DNA of 64,000 nucleotides from Streptomyces sp. R302 (GTDB lineage Bacteria > Actinomycetota > Actinomycetes > Streptomycetales > Streptomycetaceae). The notes beneath the pieces were generated by a model. The model was given only the letters and a program-made list of their open reading frames with translations. It was not told where the DNA came from and made no database searches. Positions 7,543 through 18,796 of the stretch are shown one piece after another. Every line of letters starts with the position of its first letter. The first letter of the stretch is position 1. Where the stretch lies: positions 310,001 to 374,000 of the forward strand of contig NZ_JABBGE010000002.1 in NCBI RefSeq assembly GCF_012927245.1. The letters are read 5' to 3'. The translations under genes and the position numbers were made by a program.

Positions 7543-10500
7543 ATGGCCCCGACCGCCGCCACGGCCCCCATGCTCCGCGATGTCATCGACATCAAGACGT
7601 CGATCTCCACCTCCGACTTCGTCCTGAAGCTCGCCGAGGCGGTCACCGAGGAGGGCACCGAGCGTGCGCTGCGCGACTACGTCGTCACCGAGCGGCTCCT
7701 GGAGAACTTCGACGAGGCCCTCGGGCTGATCAAGGCCGCCCTCGACGGACACACCTCGAAGGCCGCCTACCTCCACGGATCCTTTGGTTCCGGTAAGTCG
7801 CACTTCATGGCCGTCTTGCACGCCCTCCTCCGAGGCGCCCCGGCGGCCCGCGCCCGAGCCGACTTCGATCCCGTCCTCGCGAAGCACGAGTGGCTGGGCA
7901 CCGAGCGGAAGCGGTTCCTGCTCGTCCCGTACCACATGCTCGGCGCCAAGTCCCTCGAGCAGCGCGTCCTCGGCGGGTACGTCAGCCACGTGCGGGCGCT
8001 GCACCCGGACGCGCCCATCCCCCAGGTCTACCGGACCGACGCCCTCTTCGAGGACATCCGGTCGCACCGTCTCCGCATGGGCGACGACGCCTTCATCAAC
8101 GGTCTCAGCGGCGCCGAGACGGAAGTCGATTCCGCCGCAGCCGACGACGAGGACGAGTGGGGCGACTCCTTCGCCTGGACGCCCGCCCACCTCGACACCG
8201 CCCTCTCCGCCGAGGAGCTGGACGGCGGCGAGGTCAACCTCAACCTGGTCAACCCGACCACCCCTGCCGAGTTGCGCGCCAAGCTCGTCCACGACGCCAG
8301 CGCCACCTGGTTCCCCGGCTTCGCCAAGAACGCCGCCGAGGACGAGCACGGGTTCATCTCGCTCGACGCCGGCCTCGCCGTGATCGCCGAGCACGCGAAG
8401 TCGCTCGGGTACGACGGGCTGATCCTCTTCATGGACGAGCTGATCCTCTGGCTCGCCAACCGCATCCACGACCAGAAGTTCGTCTCCCGCGAAGCGGACA
8501 AGATCACGAACTTCGTCGAGGGCGCCGACTCGCGCCGGGCGATCCCGATCGTCTCCTTCATCGCCCGCCAGCGCGACCTGCGTGAGCTCGTCGGCGAGGA
8601 GACCTCCGGCGCGGCCGAGACCGCGATCCAGGACAGCCTCAACCTTGCCTCCGGTCGCTTCGACAAGATCACCCTCGAGGACCGCAACCTCCCGCAGATC
8701 GCCCACGCCCGGCTCCTCAGGCCGAAGAACGCCGAGGCCGCCGCCAAGCTCGACGCGGCCTTCGCGAAGATCAAGCGGGTCGGGCCGCAGGTGTGGGACG
8801 TGCTGCTCGGGTCCGAGGAGGGCACGACCGGTGCGGACGAGGACTCGTTCCGGCTGACGTACCCCTTCTCCCCCGCTTTCATGGACACCCTCGTCCACAT
8901 CTCCTCGGCCCTGCAGCGTTCCCGCACCGGTCTGAAGCTCATGGGCCAGCTGCTCGCCAACCACCGCGACGACGCCACGCTCGAACAGCTGATCCCTCTC
9001 GGCGATCTCTATCCGGTGATCGCGGACGGCGGCGACAAGCCGTTCGTGGACGCGCTGAAGGTGGAGTTCAAGGCTGCCGACAAGCTGTACCGGTCCAAGC
9101 TGCGCCCGCACCTCCTCGCCACGTACGAGGTCACCGAGGAGGACATCGAGCGCTACCGGCACCGGCCCGGCAGTATCACCGATCCGCAGCTGCTCAACCG
9201 CTGCAAGGGCTTCATCGGCGACAACCGGCTGATGTGCACCCTGCTGCTGTCCGCTCTCGCGCCGAGCGTTCCGGCGCTGCGCGACCTCACGATCCGGCGG
9301 CTCGGCGCGCTCAACCACGGTTCGGTGGTCTCGCCCATCCCCGGCGCCGAGGTCGGCGTCATCAAGGCGAAGGTCGACGAGTGGGCCGCCAACTTCGCCG
9401 AGATCAAGCCGACGGGCACCACCGCCAATCCGGGCGTGCGCCTCGAGCTGGCCGGCGTGGACGTGGACTCCGTCATTGCCAACGCCAAGGCCAACAACAA
9501 CCGGAACAACCGACTCGCGCTCGCCCGGCGGCTCCTCGAGGAGGAGCTGGGAGTCGAGCGGCAGGAACAGCTCAGCGACGCGGACGATCTCCGGCTCGTC
9601 TGGCGAGGCTCGAACCGGACCGTCGAGGTCGTCTTCGGCTACATCGCCGACACCGACCAGCTGCCGGACCACGATCTCGCCCCCAGCCAGGAGGGGCTGT
9701 GGCGACTGGTGGTCGATCTGCCTTACGACGAGGGCGAGTTCGGCCCCCGCGACGACGTCAACCGGATGCAGAAGCTCCGCGAGCGGCCCGGCATGCCGCC
9801 CCGGACCGTGGCCTGGATCCCCACGCACCTCTCGGCGGCCCGCTACAAGGACTTCGAGCGCCTGGTCACCATCGACTACGCGCTCGCCGATCCGCGCCGC
9901 TTCGACACGATGTACGCGCAGCACCTCAACGCCGACAACCGGGCGCGCGCCAAGGGCCTGCTCGAGGGGCAGCGGAATTCGCTCGTCAAGTCGGTGAAGG
10001 CGGCCTTCAAGCAGGCGTACGGGCTGGCGGCCAAGGCGCCGGCGGATGTCAACGTGTCGTTCAACGATCACTTCGAGTCGCTGCGTGAGGTGCCCGACCT
10101 GCGGGTCTCCATCGGGCAGTCTCTCAGTGACGCCGCCCGTCACATCGCGTCGAAGCTGCTCGCTCAGCAGTTCCCCGCCCACCCCGATCTTGACCCGGAA
10201 GGCAGGAAGACCGCGGTCCGGCCCGCCGACGCGCGAACCGTCTTCGGTTACATCCGGGCCGCCGTCGAAGCCGGCGACCGGCAGGCCGAGATCCCGAACA
10301 AGGACCGCGACGCCATGCGGCGGATCGCCGCGCCCCTCGGCCTCGGCCAGCAGAAGGAGGCGTACTTCCGGCTGTCCAACCGCTGGGTCGAGCACTTCGC
10401 GCTGCAGGCCCGTACCGACGGCGGGCCCGGCGACCTCAGCGTCGTACAGCTCACCGACTGGATCGACCGGCCCGAGCCGATGGGCCTCGAAACCTTCCTC

Positions 10501-11472
10501 GCCAACCTGGTGATCGCCTCGTACGCCGAGATGGACGACCGGGTCTGGGTGCGGTCCGGGGCCCTGCTCGACCCTGCGCCGGAACTGTCGTCCATCAAGC
10601 CGATCGACGCCCTGCGCTCGCAGCCGCTGCCGGACGAGTCGGTCTGGGAGGAGGCGGGGCGCCGGTACTGGGACATGTTCGGGGAGAAGCCGCCCACGCT
10701 GCGCCGCGGCCGGATCGTCGGCCAGTTCGCACGCCAGATCCTGGGCAAGGCCCGGGAGTACCAGCAGCCCGCGGACACACTGGTCACGGAGCTGGAGAAG
10801 CACGCCATACTTCTCGGCCTGGACGGCTCCGACGAGGCCGGCCGGCTCGCGCTGGCCCGGCGCTCGCGCGACCTGCTCGACGAGTTGAAGGGCATGGACC
10901 GGGGGGCGGCCGGTGGCGCGGCGGCGGCCAAGCAGGTCATCACGGCCTTCGCCGGCTTCGACCTGGGCGAGGTGTCCGCAGGCCGCTACGGGGCCTCGAT
11001 CAAGCAGGCGCAGACCGTCGCCTCCGCTCTGGCCACCACGGTGTGGGACATGCTCAAGCTCGCGCCCAGCTACGGCCCCGAGGGCGAGGCAGTCCTCGAG
11101 CGGCTGCGCCGCGCGGCCCAGGCCGACCAGCGCACCGAGAACCTGAAGGACGAGCTGGAGCGGGCCGGAAAGTCGATCATCGAGGTGATCCGGCGCAGCC
11201 AGGCCGCCGCCGCTCCCGCGCCGCAGCCGCCGGTCCCGGTCGCACCGGAGCCCGTCGGTCCCCGCACGCCCAACGAGGTGGACCTCAGCACCGAGACCAG
11301 CCACCCGCCGGTGCCCACCAGCCACCCGGCGCCCGGCCGTGCCACGCGCCGCTCGGGTGGCGGCCGGACCAAGGCGTCGCAGGCGCTCGCCGAGCTTCGT
11401 GCGGAGCTGGCCGAGCTGATGGAGTCCGAGCCGGACGCGACCGTCGAGATCTCCTGGCGGGTGGTGGAGTGA
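7543..11472 (+). CDS. pglY: BREX-2 ATPase PglY
   Basis: A large P-loop protein of 1,309 residues and a core BREX-2 component, equivalent in position to BrxC of type 1 BREX. The Walker A motif is GSFGSGKS at residues 79-86. A hydrophobic strand ending ILFMDELI near residue 295 is the likely Walker B. The C-terminal 100 residues are Pro/Ala-rich and then helical. The ATG at 7543 follows CAGGAGAC at a suitable distance. The stop overlaps the pglZ start. It probably works with PglZ on phage-DNA sensing or processing; the exact mechanism is not known for this family. Confidence 0.94.
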   Translation: MAPTAATAPMLRDVIDIKTSISTSDFVLKLAEAVTEEGTERALRDYVVTERLLENFDEALGLIKAALDGHTSKAAYLHGSFGSGKSHFMAVLHALLRGAPAARARADFDPVLAKHEWLGTERKRFLLVPYHMLGAKSLEQRVLGGYVSHVRALHPDAPIPQVYRTDALFEDIRSHRLRMGDDAFINGLSGAETEVDSAAADDEDEWGDSFAWTPAHLDTALSAEELDGGEVNLNLVNPTTPAELRAKLVHDASATWFPGFAKNAAEDEHGFISLDAGLAVIAEHAKSLGYDGLILFMDELILWLANRIHDQKFVSREADKITNFVEGADSRRAIPIVSFIARQRDLRELVGEETSGAAETAIQDSLNLASGRFDKITLEDRNLPQIAHARLLRPKNAEAAAKLDAAFAKIKRVGPQVWDVLLGSEEGTTGADEDSFRLTYPFSPAFMDTLVHISSALQRSRTGLKLMGQLLANHRDDATLEQLIPLGDLYPVIADGGDKPFVDALKVEFKAADKLYRSKLRPHLLATYEVTEEDIERYRHRPGSITDPQLLNRCKGFIGDNRLMCTLLLSALAPSVPALRDLTIRRLGALNHGSVVSPIPGAEVGVIKAKVDEWAANFAEIKPTGTTANPGVRLELAGVDVDSVIANAKANNNRNNRLALARRLLEEELGVERQEQLSDADDLRLVWRGSNRTVEVVFGYIADTDQLPDHDLAPSQEGLWRLVVDLPYDEGEFGPRDDVNRMQKLRERPGMPPRTVAWIPTHLSAARYKDFERLVTIDYALADPRRFDTMYAQHLNADNRARAKGLLEGQRNSLVKSVKAAFKQAYGLAAKAPADVNVSFNDHFESLREVPDLRVSIGQSLSDAARHIASKLLAQQFPAHPDLDPEGRKTAVRPADARTVFGYIRAAVEAGDRQAEIPNKDRDAMRRIAAPLGLGQQKEAYFRLSNRWVEHFALQARTDGGPGDLSVVQLTDWIDRPEPMGLETFLANLVIASYAEMDDRVWVRSGALLDPAPELSSIKPIDALRSQPLPDESVWEEAGRRYWDMFGEKPPTLRRGRIVGQFARQILGKAREYQQPADTLVTELEKHAILLGLDGSDEAGRLALARRSRDLLDELKGMDRGAAGGAAAAKQVITAFAGFDLGEVSAGRYGASIKQAQTVASALATTVWDMLKLAPSYGPEGEAVLERLRRAAQADQRTENLKDELERAGKSIIEVIRRSQAAAAPAPQPPVPVAPEPVGPRTPNEVDLSTETSHPPVPTSHPAPGRATRRSGGGRTKASQALAELRAELAELMESEPDATVEISWRVVE

Positions 11473-14360
11473 CCTCTGCGGCTGCCTCGACCAGCGCGGT
11501 ACGGCTGTACCCGGCCACCGTCACGCAGTATCTGGCGTCCGCGTCGAGTCTCCGGCCGGGCAAGCGGCGGGCCGTGTTGCTGCGAGGCGCCCCGCAGTGG
11601 GACGGCCCTGCCGAGCTCACCTGGGGCGAGAGCCGGCGTGCGCGGGTCGTGGCGGCGCCGTCGCCGCTGGCCGTGTACGAATTCGTCCTGGACCATCTGG
11701 CGCCGAAGGCCGCCGGGCCCGATGTGCTGGTCGTCCTGACCGACCGCGAGGAGGCGGAGCTCGGGCCGGATCTGCTGGCCAAGGTGCACAAGCAGCGCGT
11801 CAACGCCGTCGACACCTGGGACGTCGTACGCCAGTCCTTCGGGGCGATCGACACCGACGGTCGGCTGCTCGACGACAACTGGGCCGCCGAGGCACTGCTC
11901 GACGCCGCCCCGCCTGGTGGCTGGCCGACCCGCGGCGGCGGTGTGCTGTCCCGGAACGAGGCGCTGGCTGCGCTCACACTGCGGCGGCTCGGCATCGGCC
12001 GATACGACCCCGACCGGGATCCCGCCGTGGCGCTGACGGACGCCGACGACGTCCTCGATGTGCCCGCGCTTCTGCGCTGGTCGCTGCGGCCGGGTGGACC
12101 GGACCGTTTTCTGGCCCTGCGGGCGGCGGAACGCCGGGGGCTGGCTCGCTTCCTCGCCGGGGAGGAGCAGGCGGGAGAGGCAGGCAAGGCGCTGCTCTCC
12201 CTGGTGGAGGCCGAGCACGGGCCGGACGCCGTGGCCTTCGGGCTGCTGTGCGCGGCGCTGTGGGAACACGTCGACGCGGAGGCGGATCCCGAGATCTACC
12301 GGGCACGCGGGCGGGCCGAGCGCTGGTTCGGGGAGAGGCCGCCCGCGCAGGGTGATGCCTTCGACCGGCTGGCCGCCGCCTTCGGGCGGGCCTGCGAGGA
12401 GTTCGTGTCCGGGCTGCTGCTCGCCGGGCGCTCGAGGCATGCCGAGTTCGGCGAGTCGGCGGCGGACGCGCGGAGGATCACCGGCACGGTCCTGGACCGG
12501 GCCGCGACACTGGTACGGCAGTTCGGCGCGGAGGCGGCCGAGCGCAGGAGCCCGGTGCTGCGGGCAGGTCTGGAGGCCCGGTTCTCGGAGGTCGGCGAGG
12601 CCCTGCGGTCGGGAGCGACCGAGCGGACCCTGCAGGCCCTCGACCTTCTGGGCGGGCATCGGCTGGCTGCCGACACGGACGAGCAGGTCCGCATCGGGCG
12701 GGCCCGCATGGCGCAGCGGCTGGCCCAGTGGCTGGCATCCGAGCCCGAGACCCGGGCGCCGAATCTGTCGGGCGCGCTCGAGCGGCACGTCGACGAGACC
12801 GGCTGGGTCGACATGGCGCTCGAGCACGTACAGGCCGGTGGCGATCCCGATCCCATGCTGAAGTCCGCGTACGACTCGCTGTGTGCCGCTGTCCGGGAGA
12901 AGCGACGGGAGATCGACCGGGAGTTCGCCGGCATGCTGGCGGTCTGGACCGAGGGTGGCCGGGACGCGGGCGAGATGCTGACGGTGGAGAGCTTCCTGCC
13001 GAGGGTCGTCGCTCCCTTGGTGAAGTCCGGGGAGCGGCGGATCCTTCTGCTGGTCCTCGACGGAATGAGCGCTGCCATCGCCGCGGAACTCGGCGAGGAG
13101 CTGCGCGAGCACTGGGCGGAATACGACCCGCTGCCCGGGGCGAAGGAGGCGCCTCGACGGCGAGCGATGGCAGCCGCGCTGCCGACCGTGACCGCGGTGT
13201 CGCGTACGTCGCTGTTCGCCGCCCGGCTCATGCGAGGCGACCAGGCTGACGAGAAGCGACTGTTCCCGGCGCACAGGTTCTGGGGCGGCACGCGGGCGGC
13301 GGTCTTCCACAAGGACGATCTGCGTGCCGACAGCGGGGGCGACTGGCTCGGCCCCGAACTCCTCGAGGCGCTCGCCGGCGAGCAGACCCATGTCGCCGTC
13401 GTGCTCAACACCGTCGACGACCGGCTGGCGAGCGAGCAGAAGCTCGGTGACGGCGCGTGGCGTCTCGACCAGATAGGAGCACTGCGGTCGCTGCTGCGGC
13501 ATGCCGCGGCCGAGGGCCGGGCCGTGCTGATGACCAGCGACCACGGTCATGTCGTCGACCGCTATGGCGTACGTGTGCATGCCACGGGGGTGGAGTCGGC
13601 GCGGCATCGCCTGCCCGGGCAGCCGCTGTCCGAGGCGGAGATCGCGCTGTCCGGGCCTCGTGTCGTCGACCCGGAGCCGGGCGGCGAGATCGTGGCGCTC
13701 TGGAACGCGGACGCACGCTACAGCGCTCAGCGGGCCGGGTATCACGGTGGGGCCGCGCTGGCCGAGGTCACGATTCCGGTGATGGCGTTCCTGCCCTTCG
13801 GCGCCACGCCGCCGAAGGGCTGGCGGGAGCTCGGACACCCGCAGCCGTCGTGGTGGCACCTGGGCGGCGACGCCCCCGTACGGTCGCAGCAGCGGCCGGT
13901 GGCCAAGCAGGTCCCGGCCCCCAAGCCGTCGACCAGGCGCGCGAAGGACGAGGCGGCGCTGGCCAAGAGCCACGACTCGCTGTTCGATGTGGCGCTGGTC
14001 CCGTCGCCGGACGACGAGACGCTGCTGGCCGTACAGCCGGTGTCACCGGACGATGCCCTCGTCACCGCTCTGCTCGCGTCCGAGGTCTTCACGTCCCAGG
14101 TGGACATGCTGGCGCGGAAGCCGGACCTCGGGCGGGTGGAGCAGGCCGTACGCGCGTTGATCGACGCGGGCGGCACGCTGCCGATGACCGCGTTGGCACA
14201 GCGGGTCAGCCTTCCGGCCTCGCGGAGGGTGGAGGGTTTCGCCGCGGTGCTGCGCCAGTTGCTCAACTACGACGGGGTGCAGGTCCTGGAGACCCTGCCG
14301 GACGGGCGCACCCTGCGGTTGAACCTGGGGCTTCTGAGAGAGCAGTTCGGACTGCGGTGA
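11469..14360 (+). CDS. pglZ: BREX-2 phosphatase-like protein PglZ
   Basis: A protein of about 963 residues with the PglZ domain, a member of the alkaline-phosphatase superfamily and the signature protein of all BREX systems. LVLDGMSAA places the first metal-ligand Asp at 531, and TSDHGH at 689-694 gives the second Asp/His cluster. The GTG start at 11469 overlaps the pglY stop (GTGA). The frame is open further upstream to 11043, but that stretch lies wholly inside pglY in another frame. It ends just before a strong terminator, so pglY-pglZ is a closed transcription unit. Confidence 0.94.
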   Translation: MTSAAASTSAVRLYPATVTQYLASASSLRPGKRRAVLLRGAPQWDGPAELTWGESRRARVVAAPSPLAVYEFVLDHLAPKAAGPDVLVVLTDREEAELGPDLLAKVHKQRVNAVDTWDVVRQSFGAIDTDGRLLDDNWAAEALLDAAPPGGWPTRGGGVLSRNEALAALTLRRLGIGRYDPDRDPAVALTDADDVLDVPALLRWSLRPGGPDRFLALRAAERRGLARFLAGEEQAGEAGKALLSLVEAEHGPDAVAFGLLCAALWEHVDAEADPEIYRARGRAERWFGERPPAQGDAFDRLAAAFGRACEEFVSGLLLAGRSRHAEFGESAADARRITGTVLDRAATLVRQFGAEAAERRSPVLRAGLEARFSEVGEALRSGATERTLQALDLLGGHRLAADTDEQVRIGRARMAQRLAQWLASEPETRAPNLSGALERHVDETGWVDMALEHVQAGGDPDPMLKSAYDSLCAAVREKRREIDREFAGMLAVWTEGGRDAGEMLTVESFLPRVVAPLVKSGERRILLLVLDGMSAAIAAELGEELREHWAEYDPLPGAKEAPRRRAMAAALPTVTAVSRTSLFAARLMRGDQADEKRLFPAHRFWGGTRAAVFHKDDLRADSGGDWLGPELLEALAGEQTHVAVVLNTVDDRLASEQKLGDGAWRLDQIGALRSLLRHAAAEGRAVLMTSDHGHVVDRYGVRVHATGVESARHRLPGQPLSEAEIALSGPRVVDPEPGGEIVALWNADARYSAQRAGYHGGAALAEVTIPVMAFLPFGATPPKGWRELGHPQPSWWHLGGDAPVRSQQRPVAKQVPAPKPSTRRAKDEAALAKSHDSLFDVALVPSPDDETLLAVQPVSPDDALVTALLASEVFTSQVDMLARKPDLGRVEQAVRALIDAGGTLPMTALAQRVSLPASRRVEGFAAVLRQLLNYDGVQVLETLPDGRTLRLNLGLLREQFGLR

Positions 14361-14396
14361 CCTGGTGGGTTCGGGGCCGGCCCCGAACCCACCAGG
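14361..14396. terminator. 36-bp perfect palindrome terminator after pglZ
   Basis: A perfect inverted repeat begins at the base after the pglZ stop: left half CCTGGTGGGTTCGGGGCC (14361-14378) and its exact complement to 14396. It lies between pglZ and the convergent CBS-HEPN gene, four bases before that gene's stop, so it should act in both directions. Confidence 0.88.
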
Positions 14397-14400
14397 GACC

Positions 14401-15453
14401 TCACACGTCTGTGACGTACTGACGCAGCAGCAGGCAGAACCTGTGCAGTTCCTCGTGCATGTGGTCCGGAAGCGGCTGGGGATCGAAGTGCGCGATCTTG
14501 TTGCGGATGTCCTTCACTCGCTTCAGCCGACGCACGAACTGCACCCGATCCGCGCCGCTCCACTTCAGGGCCAGCCAGTTCTGGTCCGCCAGGGGCCGCA
14601 ACGACTCCTTCCGCTGCTCACCGTCGATCAGCATCACGTATTCGCCGAACGTGAGGTCCGAGATCTGCCCGGTCTGCTGGTACTTGCGCTGAACGGCCCT
14701 GATCGCGTCGGGACCGATGGCCGTGCCCAGGCATTTGCGGAGCCGCAGCTCGATCTCTCCGACGAGGAAGAACGGTCGGGCGGTACCCGCGAACCTCTCC
14801 GTGATGTCCGCGGCCGTGACGATTCCGCCGATCGTGCCGTCGTTGCGCCGGATGAGCGCGTAGCCGTACTCACTGATCATCGGGAGCAGCGCGAAGAAGT
14901 CCTGGGACTCCTGGGCCACCGCCCAGTCGCTCGGGGCTTCCGAGGCGTTGGCCAGTGTCGGCACGCTGCCCTGTTCGTACATCCTTGCCACGGAGCGCCA
15001 GGTGACGACTCCCCGCAGGGTGGACTTCCCCTCGATGATGGGCAGCTGGGAGTAGTTGTTGTGACGCATGACGTGCGTGACCGTGTTGAGCGGGGAGTTC
15101 GGCGGCAGAGAATCGACCCCGTCGCCGTTGAGGACATCGCCGATGCTCAGGGGTCGCTCGGGCAAGGAACCGGCGGGGTCCTCCGGCTCCTCCGCGTCTT
15201 CCTCGTCCTCATCGGCTTGAGGATCAGGCTCGATGGTGGCGCTGTCCAGCGCCACCATGTGCACTGAGGCCCGGCGGGCGCAGGTGCCGAAGTATGGGAC
15301 CGTCGACAGTCCGGCGGCATTCAGGGTCTGCTGGATGCGTAGGCAGGTGGGGTTGTCACGTACCCGTTCGTCGAAAAGGTCCAGGAGTTCCAGAACCGGG
15401 ACGTCCTGGCCCTTGAGGTCCAGGAGCTGCTGCGCCGAGGGGGTCTTCGCCAT
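14401..15453 (-). CDS. CBS-pair protein with C-terminal HEPN-like ribonuclease domain
   Basis: A protein of about 350 residues. Residues 1-75 are helical; an acidic linker spans about 78-96; two CBS repeats lie at about 102-162 and 180-222, the kind of pair that binds adenine nucleotides. The C-terminal segment (about 226-350) is helical and carries RNKIAH at 317-322 (codons 14488-14505), an exact match to the RNxxxH catalytic motif of HEPN ribonucleases. The architecture suggests an RNase held in check by nucleotide sensing. The ATG at 15453 lies one base after the stop of the DUF262 gene upstream, so the two form an operon; a GTG at 15465 is an alternative start. Function is inferred from domains; I know no characterised homologue. 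Confidence 0.72.
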   Translation of the reverse strand: MAKTPSAQQLLDLKGQDVPVLELLDLFDERVRDNPTCLRIQQTLNAAGLSTVPYFGTCARRASVHMVALDSATIEPDPQADEDEEDAEEPEDPAGSLPERPLSIGDVLNGDGVDSLPPNSPLNTVTHVMRHNNYSQLPIIEGKSTLRGVVTWRSVARMYEQGSVPTLANASEAPSDWAVAQESQDFFALLPMISEYGYALIRRNDGTIGGIVTAADITERFAGTARPFFLVGEIELRLRKCLGTAIGPDAIRAVQRKYQQTGQISDLTFGEYVMLIDGEQRKESLRPLADQNWLALKWSGADRVQFVRRLKRVKDIRNKIAHFDPQPLPDHMHEELHRFCLLLRQYVTDV

Positions 15454-15454
15454 G

Positions 15455-17323
15455 TCAGCTCTCACCCGCCGGCTCGCCGCGGAAGACGGTCCGCTTGCCC
15501 ATCGTCGCCTGGACGAGCTCGAGGAGCTGGCTCGCGCGGTCCTCGTAGAACTTGTCGAAGTCCGACTCGTGGAGCGCGACCGGGTCGACGAGGTGGGTAG
15601 CGATGATGTCGTCGAACCACTCCTCGCGCACGCCGGACTCGAGCTGGAGCGCCTTGAGGTAGGAGGCCGGCGGACCCGCGATGCTGCGGCTGGCGCGGAA
15701 GGACAACGGCGTCTTGTTGACGATGGAGTTGACCTTCTTGAAGTGCAGGCTGGAGTTCTTCTCCGCCCAGTTCTTGGGGAAGATCTGACGGATGTCGACG
15801 TTGTTGGACACGATCTTGTCGGCGTTGAGCGGCGCCTCGGTGAAGTACCAGTCCACCGCCCCTTGCTTGATCAGCAGCGCGTAGATCCCCTTGTAGGCGG
15901 CGCTGTTGCGCGTGGTGAGCGAGTCGAGTCGATCGGTGAGGAACACGGCGTCCGAGACCGTGTCGGGGACGACTCCCGGCTCCCGGCGAATCCAGGCGAC
16001 AAGCTGTTCCACGTCACGGGTGAAGCGGCTTTCGAGCGAACCGCTGTACATCTCGCCGAGAACACCGTTCCAGTACCACTGGGCGATCTTCTCCTCGCCG
16101 TCCGCGGTGTCCGTCGCCTCTCCGACGATGGCCCGGACCGCGGCCAGCGGCACAAGCTGCGTCCGGTACGGCAGGTCGGCGCCGCGCACGATGCACTGGC
16201 TGTGCAGGAAGGAGCCGACCCACTCGAAGGCGTCGGCGATGCGCGGGGCCAGGCGGCGGAAGTCCGCGAGGGGCAGCTCCAGCAGGTCCCGGCGCTTGCA
16301 GGAGACGGCGGTGCGCGGGTTGGACTGCTTCAGCTCCCAGGTGCGCAGCAGGGCCACGGCCTGGAGGAAGTCGCTGCTGCTGAGGCCGTCGTCCAGGCCG
16401 GCCTCGAGGTTTCCGAGCACCTGGTATCGGGACGCGAGCCGCGTCTTGAGGCGCTCCCACTCCGTCGGAAGCTGGTAGTAGGTGCCGAACTCCGCCACGT
16501 GCTTCTGGTTCCCCGCGTACGTCGCGGTGAGCAGCTCGAACACGTTCAGGGGCACGCCACCGGTGTTGACGCGCTCGAAGACCGCGCAGACGGCGTCCAT
16601 GCTGGTCTGGGCCGGAAGGTTGATCATGGGCACGTTGAATGCCTGGACATGGAGGAGCACGTGTTCCGCGAACAGTGACCAGTGGTCCCAGTTGGCGCCG
16701 TCGAGCTGCACGTAGGAGCGCTGCCAGTCGTTCACGCGCTTCGTGTCGAAGACGATGTTCAGTGGGAAGTACCCCGCCGCGCATTCCTTCCCCATCGTGC
16801 TCAGGTCGAGGACGACGCTGCGCGCGAAATTCGTCTTAAGGACACGGTCCTCGGGTACGGACACGATGGCTTCATCGCGCTCGGAAGGCGAGCCGATCGC
16901 CTTCGCGATGTCGATGTAGTACCAGCGCTTCAGTTCCTTGCCCCGGCCGTCGACCGTTTCCACCGGCTGATCCCTGTGGAGCGCCTGGAAGAGCGAGGTC
17001 AGTCGCTGCTGGCCGTCCAGGAGCAGCAGCTCCGGTGTCTCGGCGGACGCCTCTTCGGCGCCGCTGAGCGTCCGGGCCTTGAACTTGGGCTCACCGCCCG
17101 TCTGGAGTGTCATGGCCACGCCCAGCGGGTAGTTGAGGGTCACGGTTGCGATCAGTGCCCTGATGCGCTCGTCGTCCCACTTCCACTCGCGCTGGAAGTC
17201 GGGGAGCTGCAACGCTCCGGTGGCGACCTTCTTGAGAAGGTCCCTGAGCTTCGGATTGTCAAGGGACACTCTGACTATTCCCTCACCTGGCGCATGAATG
17301 GTGTAACGGGCAATCTCACCCAT
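15455..17323 (-). CDS. DUF262 (GmrS-like) protein with degenerate DUF1524/HNH region
   Basis: A protein of about 622 residues. The N-terminal DUF262 domain shows LPDFQREWKW at about 40-49 and LLDGQQRLTS at about 101-110, the ParB-like nucleotide-hydrolysing signature of the GmrSD and BrxU type IV restriction families. Near the C terminus, DIRQIFPK (510-517) and NSIVNKTPLS align with the DUF1524 nuclease pattern DIHHIFP...N..N, but both histidines are replaced by Arg-Gln, so the nuclease may be dead. The ATG at 17323 is chosen; a TTG at 17341 is possible. It is the first gene of a leftward pair with the CBS-HEPN gene, inside the BREX locus between pglZ and brxD. A sensor role with the HEPN as effector is an inference. 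Confidence 0.82.
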   Translation of the reverse strand: MGEIARYTIHAPGEGIVRVSLDNPKLRDLLKKVATGALQLPDFQREWKWDDERIRALIATVTLNYPLGVAMTLQTGGEPKFKARTLSGAEEASAETPELLLLDGQQRLTSLFQALHRDQPVETVDGRGKELKRWYYIDIAKAIGSPSERDEAIVSVPEDRVLKTNFARSVVLDLSTMGKECAAGYFPLNIVFDTKRVNDWQRSYVQLDGANWDHWSLFAEHVLLHVQAFNVPMINLPAQTSMDAVCAVFERVNTGGVPLNVFELLTATYAGNQKHVAEFGTYYQLPTEWERLKTRLASRYQVLGNLEAGLDDGLSSSDFLQAVALLRTWELKQSNPRTAVSCKRRDLLELPLADFRRLAPRIADAFEWVGSFLHSQCIVRGADLPYRTQLVPLAAVRAIVGEATDTADGEEKIAQWYWNGVLGEMYSGSLESRFTRDVEQLVAWIRREPGVVPDTVSDAVFLTDRLDSLTTRNSAAYKGIYALLIKQGAVDWYFTEAPLNADKIVSNNVDIRQIFPKNWAEKNSSLHFKKVNSIVNKTPLSFRASRSIAGPPASYLKALQLESGVREEWFDDIIATHLVDPVALHESDFDKFYEDRASQLLELVQATMGKRTVFRGEPAGES

Positions 17324-17461
17324 GCGATCACGCCACGTCAACCGACATTCAGGACTCTGTCACAACGGCCTCCAATGGTATTCAGCCACGGCAGCCGAGC
17401 GCCGGTTCTCCCCAGCGGGGACCGGCCCGGCAGGCAGCGCGCGAATGGAACACTGAGGGGT

Positions 17462-18796
17462 GTGAGCACCGACCAGCCCCAGCCCCCCGCCTCCGTGAGC
17501 GCCGCCCGGCGGCGCGATGTCATCGACGCCCTGCGCCGCGGAGCCGTACCCGAGAGCGGGCTCGATCTGCTGGCGACAGGCCTCGACAGGTTCGAGACCG
17601 CCCTCGACGCCGAACTGGACGCCGTCGCGTCGGGATCCTCCGTCTTCAAGGCTGTGCGAGGCGAGTACGGGTCCGGCAAGACCTTCTTCACCCGCTGGCT
17701 GGGCGAGCGCGCCAAGCGCCGGAACTTCGCCGTCGCCGAGATCCAGATCTCCGAGACCGAGACGCCCCTGCACAAGCTGGAGACCGTCTACCGCCGCCTC
17801 ACCGAACGACTGGCGACCCCCGGTTTCCCGCCGAGTGCTCTCCGTCCGGTCGTGGACGCGTGGTTCTACGCGCTGGAGGAAGACGCCCTGGCCGCCGGTG
17901 TGCCGGAGGAGAAGTTGCCCGACGAGGTCGACCGGCTGACCGAGGACCGGCTGACCGAGGTGTCGCGGCACGCCCCCTCGTTCGCCGCCGCGCTGCGTGG
18001 ATACCGCAAGGCGCAGGAGGAGGGCGACGAGGCCACCGCGTCGGCCGTCATGGCCTGGCTGGGCGGGCAGCCGCATGTCGCGGCCTCGGCGCGCAGGGCC
18101 GCGGGGGTGCGCGGCGACCTGGACCATTTCGGCGCGTTCGGATTCCTCCAGGGGCTGCTGACCGTGCTGCGCGACTCCGGGCACGCCGGCCTCTTCGTCG
18201 TCCTGGACGAAGTGGAGACCCTGCAGCGGGTCCGCTCCGACGCCCGTGACAAAGCGCTCAACGCGCTGCGGCAGCTCATCGACGAGGTGCACTCGGGGCG
18301 GTTCCCCGGCCTCTATCTGGTCATCACGGGCACGCCCGCGTTCTTCGACGGGCAGCAGGGCGTCCAGCGGCTCGCGCCGCTCGCGCAGCGTCTGGCAACC
18401 GACTTCACCACCGATCCTCGCTTCGACAATCCGCGCGCGGTACAGCTTCGTCTGCCGGGCTTCACCCTGGATTCCCTGGTGGCCCTCGGTCTCACCATCC
18501 GCGACCTCTACGCGGGCGGATCCGCTACCCCGGAGCGGGTGACCGCGGCCGCCGACGACGCGTACATCTCCGATCTGGCCCGGGCCGTCGGCGGGGCGCT
18601 GGGGGGCAAGGTCGGCGTGGCACCACGGCTGTTCCTGAAGAAGCTGGTGGGTGACGTCCTCGACCGGATCGATCAGTTCGAGGACTTCGACCCGCGCCGG
18701 CACTACGCGCTGACCGTGAGCACGTCGGAGCTGAGCGAGGTCGAGCGCAACGCGGCCGCGGGCAGCGCCGACGAGGTCGAGCTGGAGCTCCCGTGA
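17462..18796 (+). CDS. brxD: BREX-2 ATP-binding protein BrxD
   Basis: An AAA-type ATPase of about 444 residues. Walker A is GEYGSGKT at 67-74 and Walker B ends VVLDE with the acidic pair at 249-250. BrxD is one of the two genes that, with brxHI, extend the Pgl set to a full type 2 BREX system. I chose GTG 17462 because it gives the usual family length; the purine-rich GAGGGG directly abuts it, so the message may be leaderless or nearly so. An in-frame ATG near 17374 would add about 30 residues of poor quality. The stop overlaps the brxHI start. It is divergent from the DUF262 gene across about 140 bases, so the two may share a control region. Confidence 0.9.
   Translation: MSTDQPQPPASVSAARRRDVIDALRRGAVPESGLDLLATGLDRFETALDAELDAVASGSSVFKAVRGEYGSGKTFFTRWLGERAKRRNFAVAEIQISETETPLHKLETVYRRLTERLATPGFPPSALRPVVDAWFYALEEDALAAGVPEEKLPDEVDRLTEDRLTEVSRHAPSFAAALRGYRKAQEEGDEATASAVMAWLGGQPHVAASARRAAGVRGDLDHFGAFGFLQGLLTVLRDSGHAGLFVVLDEVETLQRVRSDARDKALNALRQLIDEVHSGRFPGLYLVITGTPAFFDGQQGVQRLAPLAQRLATDFTTDPRFDNPRAVQLRLPGFTLDSLVALGLTIRDLYAGGSATPERVTAAADDAYISDLARAVGGALGGKVGVAPRLFLKKLVGDVLDRIDQFEDFDPRRHYALTVSTSELSEVERNAAAGSADEVELELP

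Noticed and set aside
7489-11325. A 1,278-residue open frame on the minus strand opposite pglY
   Set aside because: High GC makes long antisense frames by chance; it has no recognisable domain, is compositionally odd (Arg/Leu/Gly/Val) and lies wholly under pglY.
17374-17461. Upstream ATG start for brxD near 17374
   Set aside because: It adds about 30 residues of low-quality sequence (GSRAPVLPSGDRPGRQ) not typical of the family, so GTG 17462 is preferred.
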